A DNA stretch of 64,000 nt from Laetiporus sulphureus 93-53 (taxonomy: Eukaryota; Basidiomycota; Agaricomycetes; Polyporales; Laetiporaceae): contig NW_024468546.1 of the NCBI RefSeq assembly GCF_001632365.1, forward strand, positions 71,025 through 135,024, given 5' to 3'. The notes below the pieces were generated by a model, which saw only the letters and a list, made by a program, of their open reading frames with translations, was not told the DNA's origin and made no database searches. The position numbers and the translations under genes were made by a program. Within the stretch, counting starts at the first letter, position 1. Each line of letters begins with the position of its first letter. Below, one piece after another: positions 23,510-35,064 of this stretch.

Positions 23510-24746
23510 GTGTTCACTTTCATGCATCGTCTCTCGTCTACTGCTCTCTCTTTCAAGCTTGCCCGAATTCTCCAGTTGCATGCAATTCGGAGATGCGTCC
23601 ATCACAGGGGGCTGATCTCCTCCGCATCGCGACGCTCTCCAGGGGAGGGAACACCGGGTGTTGCCGAGAATGTTTCATTAGGGATTGACTCGGAGAAGAG
23701 TGCCAACGAGAAGGGCAAGCAGAAGGAGGGGGCAGAACAGGTCTCAATAACTAAGCAAGAAGAGTCTCCCGTACCCCTACTTCAACGCCCACTGGGCGTG
23801 CGCGATCGCCCGACCTCGCAAAGCAAGACCTGGGCCGATATCCGAGATGAAATCCTGGATCACGAGAAGAGGCTGGAGAAAAGAAAATATCTGTGTGCAT
23901 AGCGTTCCTTTCCAACGTGTTGCACTATAACATTTTGTCTGTACAGTGTTAAAGAAGCTACAAGAGGCTACTTCACGGATCTAAATGCAACGCGCAGACA
24001 CGGCGGCAAGACATGGATAGCACCGAAGGTTATGATCCGGGAAGATGTGAGTGCACATTCGCTATACCCTTCTGGTATACCATGTGATACTTACAGAAAG
24101 ACTGTAGAAAGCGTTGTATTTTCCCGACGTCGCTGGCAGCGACCTGAAATCGAAAGCGGATGCACATACTACGAGTCTCTGCGTGGGGAAAGTATCCGTG
24201 GTTGCCATCCTCTCGAGCAGAATATCCGAGGTTCGTCGACACCGCTGGATTTGCCTCGGTGTTGACCGATCTTGACAACCGTCAACAGCTGCAAACTGCC
24301 AACTTCGTGAAGCCGACGCTCGATCAGTTCGCCAACCACCCGTCTTTTCGGTTCGTTCAAGTCAACCTACAGGAGAACCTCTTGAAGTCTCTCTTGGTCT
24401 CTATGTTCATTTCTGGCATCCGCAAAACCATCCCCGAAAGGTATTGGGAGACATATATTATAAGCAGCCAAAGGATGGAGTAAGTGCCCCTCGTATCTAA
24501 GTTTCACTATCTGCTTTGTCATATACTTTCAACTTACTCATGCGTCGTTATTTCACTGCATTCAGTTACCTTCGAGAAGATATCGGCATGACAAATCGGC
24601 ATGTGGCTTATGTGTACTTGCTAGATGAACAGTGCAGGGTTCGTTGGGCGGGATGCGCAGATCCCATGGCGCAGGAAATCGAGGCACTCCGAGTGTGTAC
24701 TGGCGTTCTCCTAAAAAGATACAGTGCCGCCAGCAACAAGCCTTAG
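23510..24746 (+). CDS. ATP10: Mitochondrial ATP synthase assembly factor ATP10
   Basis: Assists assembly of the F0 sector (subunit 6) of mitochondrial ATP synthase at the inner membrane. Exons 23510-23892, 23947-24046, 24108-24230, 24289-24479 and 24566-24746 give 325 residues. The N-terminus is basic and Arg/Ser-rich, as expected for a mitochondrial presequence (MFTFMHRLSSTALSFKLAR). Family blocks: EATRGYFTDLNATRRHGGKT, PKVMIREDKALYFPDV, ISELQTANFVKPTL, RFVQVNLQENLLKS and HVAYVYLLDEQCRVRWAGCA. All four introns restore the family sequence exactly, including one with a GTTCGT donor at 24231. The next in-frame ATG at 23522 is an alternative start. Confidence 0.92.
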
Positions 24747-27414
24747 CGAGGTGAACCAGGCTGATCAGCTGGCACCTTTCGTCCTTGCTTCTCAGAGCTG
24801 AGTACGGTGCGTCCTTCACGTTGCATGGAGGAATGCATCCCATCTGAACATCTTCATCAGCATGTTAGTCCTATAGATTCTAGTCTGGGTCCAGGTGACC
24901 TTGTGGTTCACCTGATGAATGGTGATCCTTCTTATCTACGCAGGACTAAATTCAGGAAACCGACATGCTCCCGAAATCAGTATCTCATGTCCGGGACTTG
25001 ACCTTCTAGTGGCAGTGTTTTCGCCACTTGTGCCCATTGCCGCCGGAGTGGCGAGAGCTTCATTACTCTGCGGAGAACCGCAGGAATCAAATCTCCGGCT
25101 GAACGCTGCTGTGAGAGGGAAGGCAAGTGCATGTTTGAGATTGTGCTGAGAAGCCAACTTGCCCGGTGTTCGTGCGGAAAGCACTTATACTGACGGCCAT
25201 CTCATGAACTTGGCACCCTCGTTGACGTGGCAATTCCTGAACAAATGTCCTCAGCGCTCATGTAGGATCTCACGTGAGCACCTCCGGGTAAGGTATCCCA
25301 CTCGAGCTTCTTTTCGTGAATTTTGTTGATCTACTTCACGAGTGTGTGAACGAGCCGTGGACGAAGACAAGAAGCGAGGGAACGTGAATCCTGTTCGCTA
25401 CACCGTCTGATTCACTAAATTCGAGAAAGCTGCATCCATAATAGGACACCTGCTATCTCGCTCACAAATCCGTGTCACGCAAACCCAAACGCGTCCGCGC
25501 AAAGGACATCGAATCTCATCACCGTAGGCCACATCATGTAATTCACGCTCTTTCATACCACAGTTATGGTATTCAAACAATGGGCAGGCTGTGCAATGTC
25601 GTCCTGCTCTGATGTGTCTCCTGGTGCATGCAGGGAGAAGGTCTGATCGTCGTGGCCTCAAGCTGCTTCTATTTCGAAGCTACGAACCGGTCTGGGCCAA
25701 TTGAGGGTGCGTGTCTTAATCAGAACGCCTGATGGTTCCTCGTACAGCAAGATTATGCGTCATTACTACCTTTGGTCACGTTTCAGCCACTGGGTAGCGC
25801 CATGACATGTCCTTGACGTGATTGTTTAGCTCGCCTCAAGGGAAATGCGTTGGCTCCTGCATTGTAGGGTGTTCATCCTTCACATAATGATGCGCGCTTC
25901 GTCAATTGCTGATGGAAGCAATCCAGGTACGTTCACAACTGCTTGATTCGAGATTGTCACTGATGCTCTGTACGCGAGTGCATGCCATGGAACACTGGCA
26001 ACGCGATTATCTTGACGAGACAATCTTCAACAGCGCCCTTTCGATGCCGTCAAGGTGACGCATACTGCTATCAAATCTTGCCTCGATTGCCAATTGCGAC
26101 CATCGGAGCGCATGCACAATCGGATGTACGATCCCCTGCTGCTATTGACTGCCACAAAGATGTGTGGCAGATCGGACGCGTTTCAGGGGAGTTGCAGGCG
26201 CGCAGCGTCATGACCTGCAGCCGATGATGTGGACACCTCTCCTGCAAGCAAGTACTCCTAGCTGTCAACGCGCAACGGCTGCTGCGACAATAGTAATTCC
26301 GTCGTTTTATCTTTGAAACTGAAAGATGATATTGTCGGCATCCAGGCAGCTATCATCGAGGTTGTGTCAAGCTCCATGAAACTACATGCCACGCATAGCG
26401 CTTTCTCGCAGCGAACCGCTGGCTTTCAAGTGTAGCGCCGCGCCCGCCATACCAATATCGGTCCGAGACTCAGCCGCCAAGATGTGACGTTGTCTCGCTA
26501 GGCAGCGCTACTGGTGGTACGCTGGCTGCATGTTATTCCTCTCATTGGCTCGTGAGTTGGCACCGGCTGGCGGCGGTTATACATTACGGGCAGGACTGCA
26601 TAAGCAGTCGGGGTGTGATCGGAAAGCATATCAGGATCACTGATAATTTGCAGAGGGATGTTCTTGACTAGAAGAACTCGCTCGCGATTCCACTGACTTT
26701 CTGATCCAGCGGAACCGGGGGCTGAGGATCATTCGTCGTGAGCTCCTCCTCTGCGTTCTAGAGCATGCCCAGAACGGATCAACCAGTGTCCGCTCATGAT
26801 CAATATGCACTACTCTGGGGTCCATCCTGATTTCCAGACCTGGACCATCGCGGGACCTACTCACCCGCTTGCAGGTCGACATCAACGTTATCCAGATCTC
26901 ACGCGATCCACGTGCCCTGTTTTTACCCCTCGAGCCAAATCTGGATGTCTGTGGAGAGAGCAGCACTGCAGTTCCTCCTCATTTGATATTGCATAGAACA
27001 GCAGAGGTCGGGCTCTGTTATCATGGGCGCCTTGTAGTAGGATGAGCCTGAGAGCAGGATCGTCTGCAGTAATGCTGTGGCACCGTATCTCACCGGAATA
27101 GCTCATAAACGCGACGGCGTCCTGTTGCATCAAGCACTACTCCTTCACATTTTGCCTTGCGGGGGTGTGCCCGGAATCTTCCCGATCTTCACAGCCTCTC
27201 GGAACCATTACTACGGGCCTTTGCGTGAAGACGCCTTTGTGTAGTCGTTCCGCCGCATGGTAAACACGCTCATGCCACCCGTTTATCACGTTCTCGCTAA
27301 CTGAAATACTCGCTGGTCGGAGCCATCTGCCCTCTTCGTCGGGTGCCTCCTCTGCATTGGCGTTTGTGTCCGCTTCACTTCTCCCTTCTTGCGCCTTGTA
27401 AACAATTGGCCACC
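24747..27414. other. Gene-poor stretch, no gene recognised
   Basis: About 2.7 kb with only short unrelated open stretches. The block near 26640-27130 on the minus strand has several adjacent open segments in different frames that may be remnants of a gene, but I cannot name a family. The last 300 bases are the upstream region of the kinase gene; the minus-strand stretch 27137-27454 overlapping it is likely chance. Confidence 0.35.
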
Positions 27415-29733
27415 ATGGTCGCCACTGACGCCGCTGGTTCTCCTTCTCCCCCACCCCTCGGCACTCTCATCGACAACGAAAGCCTGGAGCTTGTTGAGAT
27501 TCTCGGCTATGGTGGCTACGGCGTCGTCTACCGTGCAGTTGATACCCTTTTTCCGGAACCCACATCTTACGCCGTCAAGTGCCTACCGCACTCGTCGAAA
27601 CGCAACTCGACCCGTCAGCGTTCATTGCATCTGCGCGAGATCACCCTGCACCGTTTCGTCTCTGTCCACCCCAACGTCGTCACACTCCACCGGGTGATCG
27701 AGGAGGGCCCATATACCTTCCTCGTCATGGATTACTGTGAGGATGGCGACCTGTTCTCGCAGATTCTCCATCACCGACGATATCTGGGCAACAACGCGCT
27801 GATAAAAGACGTCTTCCTTCAGCTGCTTGACGCAGTAGATTATTGCCATGAAGCACATATTTATCACCGCGACTTGAAGCCGGAGAACGTCCTCTGCTTT
27901 GACGGTGGCATGCGTCTGGCCATCACAGACTTCGGTCTGGCCACCACTGAAGAAAAAAGCACGGAGTTCCGAACTGGTAGCGTCTACCACATGAGTCCAG
28001 GTAAGCGCACTTTTGTTTCAGCTTTGCGCTTAGGCTGATGTTTCTGTTCACCAGAATGCCAGGGCGGAGCTTTTGCACCGTCAGGCCACTACTCACCGCG
28101 TTCTAACGACGTCTGGTCGCTCGGTATCATCCTTCTCAATCTCATCACTGGTCGGAATCCCTGGAAATCCGCTGCGGCGGACGACTGTACCTTCCAGGCG
28201 TACCTCAGAGACCCACTGCACTTCCTACCGACGGTCCTGCCGATCTCGCAGGAGGTGAATGAGCTGCTTACTCGGGTCCTTTGCGTTGACTGGAGAGACC
28301 GCATCACCCTGTGCGAGATGCACTCTGCTATTCAGTCGATCGACAACTTTTATTCGCCTGACGTCTTCTTTGAGGACAGCATGGCGCGTTGTCCATGGGA
28401 AGCAGGTGTGAATCTCGACTCTGACAGCGAGTCTGTGGAGGAGGCGGAGCTCGAAGCACAGGAAGTGCCGGCAGAAGACGAGGGCTTTGTGTCGACCTGG
28501 AGCGGTTCAGAGTCAGAGATGGTCTTCGCTTCTAACGCGGAGACAGAAGATTCTTCCTGGAACGATTCGGAGTCATACGAGGAACGTGAATCGTATAGCC
28601 GGTCCATGTCTCCATCACCAGCTTCGCCACTCTTCGCGACGACCAAATTGTTCGACTCCGTGGCTACTCCTAGCAATCCCTCTACTTACTCCCTCGTTTC
28701 TTCTTCGCCGTCCATTCCTTCTTTGCCTGCCACGCCGGGTCTCGACAGTGCTTGGAGGCAGCCGGAAGCCCCAGCCAAGCGCCCTACGTTGAAGCTCAAC
28801 CTCAATACGAATTCATGCAAGGCGCGCTGCTACGACGATAGCCTGATGATGATCTCCGCTAGGTCGACGTCGATGCACACTGCACTCGAGTCCCAGATTG
28901 AGGCGTACGGCATGTATTCTCCCTATCTCGCTGATAGGGTTCCCGAGAAGACGCCCCTACTCTTCACTGACGCCGAGGATGTGGGAATGGTCGCCACCCC
29001 GGTCACCGGTCGAGACAGCGTGAACGTGGAAGTCAATTCTGTGCACACGTATCCCACCATCGAAGTCGATACACCCATGAGCATGACTCGGCCGGACTGC
29101 ATCGTCGTTGCCTCGACCTCCGGGAGCTCAACTGCTGTCGAGCGCCCACAGCACGGCTGGGAGCTGTTTCCCCGTGCTCCAAATCTCACGCAGGAACAGC
29201 AATCCGATTCATCGTATTCCTTTCTCGACTTGTCCTCCACTCCCGTTCGTTCCCCATGTAGAGAATCTGCCTGGACAGTGTTCTCCGTTTTATATCCCGA
29301 TCGTGCGTCTGCGACGCGCACGGAGGACAGCTCGGGCACATCGACCGCTGACGCACCGCGTGCTTCACCTTCTCCGGTACCCATTCATTCGCCTCTGTCG
29401 TCGTGCCCGCGAGATAGGAAGGTGCGGACCTCCAGCTTTCTGAACCCGATACGACTTGCGTTCCCAAAGCGCTCTTCGTCGCCGTTCCGCTCGCCGCTGC
29501 ATCGCGACCGCGCGACAGAGTCGGCGCCGGCCATGCTGGGGACGAGTTGGGCATTCTCGCACTCGACGTCGAGCTCGCCATCCCCTCAGCCTTACTTGTG
29601 TTTGCCCCCTCTGGCTGCGGAGAAAACGGAGATGAAACTCGTGGACAATCAATGTGCGCAGCGACGGAAACGGCTTCGCTCTGCGCGGGCGTGGTTTTCG
29701 CCAAGCAAGCTCATATCCGCTGTCCTCCCATAA
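27415..29733 (+). CDS. Ser/Thr protein kinase, Ran1/Ksp1-like
   Basis: Exons 27415-28000 and 28055-29733, 754 residues. The ATG at 27415 has a strong context (caccatggtc) and is preferred to an in-frame ATG at 27343. Kinase domain about residues 24-310: glycine loop GYGGYGVV (31-38), Lys55 in YAVKCL, Glu75 in LREI, catalytic HRDLKPEN (151-158), TDFGLATTE (171-179), and SPECQGG split by the intron. The glycine-loop style and SPE-C-x-GG-x-P-x-GHYSPRSNDVWSLG fit the Ran1/Pat1, Ksp1 and Vhs1 group, which links nutrient status to growth and differentiation; that role is by analogy. The remaining 440 residues are Ser/Pro-rich and disordered, with acidic stretches. Confidence 0.88.
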
Positions 29734-30604
29734 CTTTGCCTTGGCCTAGGACTGCTTGCATAGTATCATTATTGCATTCACGTCCCGACAGCATTTACGT
29801 GCAAACGCACGACAGTACACTGACACGTCGCATTACTGCATTATTTCTTGACTCGGGGCTAACTTGCAATGGTATTTTCTGTATCTTTATCTCGGTAGAG
29901 CCGTGTACGCTTCGCAGAACTCTGTTAGCGCTAAACCGTGTCAGGCCTCATAGAAATCGTCACAATTGTTGAAAACTATTGGAAAGACTACTCGTCACAA
30001 CCGTTTAGAGGAAAATATACAGACACCGGACATTGCCATCGGCTCGAGGCAACCTGATGAACAGTTGCGTGAAGGAAGTCGACGAACGCCAACCCTAGCT
30101 AGAACATTGAGCACCTTTCATGCACAGCTGCAGAATGATTTTTCCGCCGTGAGAAGACCGGTAGGGAAAATGGAGAAGAGTTCTGCCCTGTAAAAAGTGT
30201 GAGAAAACGGTATGTTTCTGCTTTACCACGTTCGGCTGAATGAGATGAGAAGTAGCTAAAAAGCGATAAGATCTGTCCTTCACTGAAATGAGAAGAAGTC
30301 CTTCACAGATTCCCCCAGTTGCAGGCAGGACTTGATATTTCTCTAGTCTCCCTGTTGGTTTTCCCAATTCTATGCACCTGTGATGCGAGTATAGGCCATT
30401 GCCTGGCCAAATCTCAGCCACCCTTCCAGAAGCCGATGGAAGAAATACTTTGTGTTCAAGGAATGCTTGCAATGGAGGTGAACCAGGCAGTGTCGGGTAG
30501 AAAGTATGGAGCGCTACATACTTTATCCACAGTTCACGACCAGATAGCAGTTCAACGCAGACTGTGTGCCACCGCACAAACCGAGCATTGACGAATGTGT
30601 TGAG
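29734..30604. other. Intergenic between kinase and ELYS-like gene
   Basis: No gene seen. Probably kinase 3' untranslated sequence followed by the upstream region of the next gene. A minus-strand 160-codon stretch (30095-30577) has no recognisable domain. Confidence 0.4.
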
Positions 30605-30634
30605 ACGCGTCGAGACGCGTTTCGCGCGACGCGT
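30605..30634 (+). promoter_or_regulatory. Cluster of three ACGCGT (MCB-type) sites
   Basis: ACGCGT occurs at 30605-30610, 30615-30620 and 30629-30634, about 200-230 bases before the start codon at 30832. This hexamer is the MluI cell-cycle box bound by MBF (Mbp1-Swi6 in budding yeast, Cdc10-Res in fission yeast), which drives G1/S transcription. Three sites in 30 bases is far above chance. The downstream gene encodes an ELYS-like nuclear pore assembly factor. Confidence 0.6.
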
Positions 30635-30831
30635 GCACTGGCGCGTCAGTCACATGACTGAAACCCACGCCACGGTCTTGTTGATCATCGTGCGGCTCTT
30701 GTGCAAGCTTAAGGCCACGTTCTGGTGGCGACTTAGTCCTCCATCCTCAACCGTGCTCGCATACTGAAATCGAACCCCTACGCCGGACGCGGGCTCTACA
30801 GGAACACAGAAATCTTCTGCGACACGACAGC

Positions 30832-33581
30832 ATGGATCCACCGCAGTCGCAGGAGTCGGCTACGGCGATGGAAGTTGTACGTGCACCTGCTGGACATTAT
30901 TCTAAGTTCAAGCTCAACGAAATGTCAGGATGGATTCGAGGTGCAAGGTCCACCCGCAATTATAAATGAATTCAACATTACGCCTGAGGCGTTCCCATGG
31001 CGTGCACCGATCCCCGACAAGGTCAAAAGCAGGCGTGTGGAAATGGGCGGCCAACTTCTCTTCGATATTGTGCTTCGCTCCGGAGGTATTGACGAGCCGG
31101 AAGAAGTATATCCGCCCACTGATGCCGCCTCTCTTCAACGACTTCTCGACGCGATAGCTGAGACGTCGTATGACGCGGTTAAGAGGGACAGCATCATCTA
31201 TTTTCTCCTCAAGTGGCACCAGGATGGCCGCGAAAAGAAATTTGCCATGGCAAGGTGTATACCACCTCACTTTGCTATTTTGTCGGATGCGTATTGGCAT
31301 CTGGATTTTGGCGAACAACTTGCTGTACGTACAGCATCCCCACGTCAGCCTGTTCTGACTGCCGTTACATTCCAGGACTATGAAAAAGCCGTATCGATAT
31401 TAGCCGATGCGCGGTTAGAGAGACATTATGCGTCGGAGATCATCCAGGCGTTGTCTCTGGCATCCGACCCCAGTCCGCTCATCCGAAAATATGTACGAAC
31501 TGCGAAGCCGCGGCTCAGCAAACCAGGAGACATCGACGCGTATACAATGGCTTTGGCAGACTCAAGTCTTGTGGAAGCATGGGAATATCAGCAGACATAC
31601 CCTCCAGTAAAGGGCGGGACGCGCGAAAGGTTAATCAAGAAGATTCTGGGTTGGTGTCTTGCGCGTAAGTACATGTTTCATAATCTACATCGGTACCGGT
31701 GACCTTTATTGATTCTGTGTAGCAATACCAGGCGTGGAGCCGCTCAAACAGCTCGCCGAATTTCCTCTCGAAAAACTTGAGCAAGATATACTGCACAGCT
31801 ACGCGACCGAGCCGCCCTCCGACCTCCCTCTCGCCTCCATTCCCGCCATCCAGGATCTAGTGGTGCTGCGGCTCGTGCAAGCAGGCGAATTTGCGGCTGC
31901 AGTCAAGCTTGACCGTCAGCTTTCCTCGCACTCCGCACTTTACCCGAGCGAAGCGAACAAAATTGCCGTTGCAGAACGCCGGAAGATAATGGACGAGATC
32001 ATGGCTGCGCTGCCAGCTTCAGAGCGACAGCTGCTGGAGATCGAGCTTGAGCAGCTCGCATTGGGCAAAGGGACGGGCATGAGCGGGCCTGTACTGACGA
32101 CATCTTGGAAGGAGCGGATCGCAAATGATTCTGAGTTGAGTATGTCGTGGGAGAGCGCGGGCGCGTCACGCTCAGTCGCGCCACCTCCCTCGGCCCCCCT
32201 CCACAGAGAGCCTGCGTTCTTTACCGTCACTGAACCCTCGGGCGCACTGCGTTTCGGCGGACCTCTGCCCATCATCCCGCACGAAGAGCGGGAGACGCCG
32301 CGATTCTCAATTTCGGCTGGACCGCGTCGTGTACCATTGCATCCGACTGGCGAGTCCATATCTGCTCCTGTGACCGCGTCTTCGGGCATGTACGGACAGA
32401 CGAGCATATCTCCTGTGCGGCCGATGCACGCAGTGCCGGGAAGCGCGAGCAGACCCTCTGCGCGAGCGGCCGCTGTCCTCGGTGGCACAAATGCACCTCG
32501 TACACGCTCAGGAGCCATTGCCCCAGTTGCTGGGCCCTCTTCCATCCTGTCTCCCTCCCGCAATGTCCCATACATTGTCCGCGAAGCTCCCATCGCATCC
32601 GAGACCGAGGAACTCTATCAGGCGGCCGGCAGCGCGAACCAGTACTCGAATGCCTTCTTCCCGACGTTCCCCACAGCTGGCGTGAAGCGGGCGTTTGGCG
32701 AGGACGGACCCCGGACTCCGGCCGCGGCTGAGGTGATGGAGTCGTCCCCCGAAGTGGAAGCAACACCCGAGGTTGAGCAGTCTTCCGAAGGCGAGCGCAC
32801 CCCGGAGGCTGGGGCTGTTCCCAGGGCCAGGGCTGCTTTCGAGCCCGAGGAGGTGCCCATGGAAGACCTATACGAACCTCGCATGCCACAGCCCGACGTC
32901 GAGATGCAGGAGACGGAGGCTCCCTTGGCGAACGGCCACGCGGACGCTTCACGATTCAAGACTCCAGAGCCCAAGCCTGCACCGCAGACGCCCCAGGTCA
33001 CGGCGCAATTCAGCTTCTCCTTCGTTGACTCGCGTAGCGGATGGGAATCAAGGAAGTCGCCGCGCCTCCACAAGGAAAAGTCGCCTGAGTTTCCTGGCTC
33101 GTTCACTCATAGCGACGGCGAGGGGGAATCTGAGCCCGAGCTGCAGGCCGGCCCTGAGCCCGTGCAGTCCACGCCGCCGCGTCAGGCGTCGCCTCTCGGC
33201 CTAACTCCGCGAATTCCGTCACCTTCGCCTATGCAGCAACCACGCGGCGCAGGCGTGCAGGAGCCAGAGGTCCGTGAGGACGAGCAGAGGATACCAGGGG
33301 GTCTGATGGACGAGGACGAGGATGAAGGACATGATTTCCTCCCCCCGCTCCCACCGACCACACCGTCCGCCCGTCGAGGGCGCGCGCGACCTTCTGGCTC
33401 GCGTGGCGGCACTCCGGAAGTAGCGACTGCGACGCCTTCAAACCTGAGAAGGTCGAGCAGGATATCATCATCCACGCCTGCGGTCGAACCGGAATCTCCC
33501 GTCAAGCCTGCGGCTAAGTCGCGGTCTTCACGTAAGACCGTTGCAGGAGGGACGAAGTCGGCTAGGAAGAAGCGTCCGTGA
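30832..33581 (+). CDS. ELYS-like nuclear pore assembly protein
   Basis: Exons 30832-30876, 30929-31324, 31376-31664 and 31723-33581, 862 residues. The N-terminal third matches the fungal ELYS-like domain (post-mitotic nuclear pore assembly): MGGQLLFDIVLRSGGI, SLQRLLDAIAETSYDAVKRD, IIYFLLKWHQDG, then SILADARLERHYASEIIQAL and KKILGWCLA. The 51-bp intron 31325-31375 has no stop and is easily read through, but removing it restores the family sequence at DFGEQLA-DYEKAV. The tiny first exon is needed to reach an ATG. The C-terminal 500 residues are disordered, Pro/Ser/Glu-rich, ending in basic motifs (ARRGRARPSGSRGG, SARKKRP) reminiscent of the AT-hook tail of animal ELYS. Promoter has three MCB-type sites. 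Confidence 0.85.
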
Positions 33582-33823
33582 AGTGATAGAGATTATTCCA
33601 TCAATAATGTACCATCTTTTTCTTTTTTTGACTTTGCGCCCCCGCATCGTTCTCGCAAGGGTTCAACACATCATGTATCCGAGTCGCATTTCACGCATTC
33701 TCAATTCAATATTTTCTCAGCTCGGTGTCGGTGTCACGGTGAAGTCACATCTGTCACATGCAATCAATGTTGGTCACAGCTCTGGCAGCATTTGGCCACC
33801 CGCCGAGCTCGCCGTGTCCGACG

Positions 33824-34825
33824 ATGAGCAACCTTGCCGGACGTCTCGTCTCCGCGTCCCGACTCGTCTCCGCTCCTGCGCGGCCTCCTATCGCACACTC
33901 TCTAGCATGCAGATGGATATCTGCTCGTCATAACTCTTCCGACGCTGGCCCCTCAAAACGGGACCAAGATGCTATAATCAGAGAGTATTTGCAGAATCTC
34001 GACTTGGCCTCAGTCAAGGAGATCAACGCAGGCGGGCCCAACCTTATGGAGCCAGATATCCTCATGGACCTGCACGAATCTGAGACGTTCCCTCCTAGCA
34101 AATACTCGCGATTCGAGAATAAAGTCGTCATTCGGAACAACCCCTCCATGTTCGTCGCAGCGCGCGAGCAGGCCGCAAAAGAGCGAGGAGAGGACCTTAA
34201 CCTCGCTGAGAAGCAGCCGGGCCCACCGCGTACCGACAGCCCGCTAGCGCTTCTCCACCTTTCGCCGGGCGAGATCAATCGTCTGTACCGCTACGCCGTC
34301 CTGCGGCGGCGCGTCGTGCAGCAGACGGGCAAGGGCAGGATACCTCAGCAGCATGTCGTCATGGTCGTCGGGAACGAGGACGGCCTCGTCGGTATCGGCG
34401 AGGGCAAGGCGAGCGAGGGCTCGCGCGCGACACAGACCGCGCTCGTCTCGGCTGTGCGCAACATGGACTACGTTGAGCGCTTCGAGGAGCGTACCGTGTG
34501 GACGGAGATGGAGGTCAAGTTCGCGTCGACCAAGGTCATTCTTCGACCACGTCCGGTCGGCTTCGGCCTGCAATGCAACCCGAATATTTACCACATTCTG
34601 AAGGCGGCGGGGATCAAGGACATCAGCGCGAAGGTGTGGGGGAGCCGCAATCCGCTACAAGTGGTCAGGGCCATGCAGAAGCTGCTTATGCCTGGGTATC
34701 TGCCGTTGGGGATGGGCAATGGGTTCGGTGGAAAGGGTCGCAGAATGGACAAAGGCATAGGGCTGAGGCCGCAAGACGAGATCGAGCGAGAACGGGGGAG
34801 GAAATTGGTATCATTACGGCTATGA
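33824..34825 (+). CDS. MRPS5: Mitochondrial small-subunit ribosomal protein uS5m
   Basis: A single exon of 333 residues. The central part is the bacterial-type S5 fold: GKGRIPQQHVVMVVGNEDGL, then VGIGEGKASEG (the RNA-binding loop), then ILRPRPVGFGLQCNPNIYHI and KVWGSRNPLQVVRAM (the S5 C-terminal domain). I start at 33824 (MSNLAGRLVSASRLVSAP), which gives a basic, Ser/Ala-rich presequence for mitochondrial import; the frame is open back to 33758 but that extension adds nothing typical. It ends 240 bp from the 3' end of the convergent MFS gene. Confidence 0.93.
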   Translation: MSNLAGRLVSASRLVSAPARPPIAHSLACRWISARHNSSDAGPSKRDQDAIIREYLQNLDLASVKEINAGGPNLMEPDILMDLHESETFPPSKYSRFENKVVIRNNPSMFVAAREQAAKERGEDLNLAEKQPGPPRTDSPLALLHLSPGEINRLYRYAVLRRRVVQQTGKGRIPQQHVVMVVGNEDGLVGIGEGKASEGSRATQTALVSAVRNMDYVERFEERTVWTEMEVKFASTKVILRPRPVGFGLQCNPNIYHILKAAGIKDISAKVWGSRNPLQVVRAMQKLLMPGYLPLGMGNGFGGKGRRMDKGIGLRPQDEIERERGRKLVSLRL

Positions 34826-35064
34826 TGTGCAGGAATTACTATTGGCTTAGTTTCACTGTACAGCGGAGGGCAGTGCAACGTCCCCGTGGTTTACAGTGCC
34901 TCCCATTCATAGGAGTCTCGGTGAGCGACATCACTGGTGCAATTCGTGAATATCGCCCGTCTCATTGGAAAGTGCGTCCAGTCTAAGAACCTATGCACAA
35001 TGGAGCAATGTAAAATGAAATCTATGCACCATCGTGCAGAAATATGGTAAAATTTATTGTGCGA

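Noticed and set aside
31940..32952. Minus-strand frames of 217 and 226 codons
   Set aside because: They lie opposite the low-complexity coding sequence of the ELYS-like gene, where antisense frames are commonly open.
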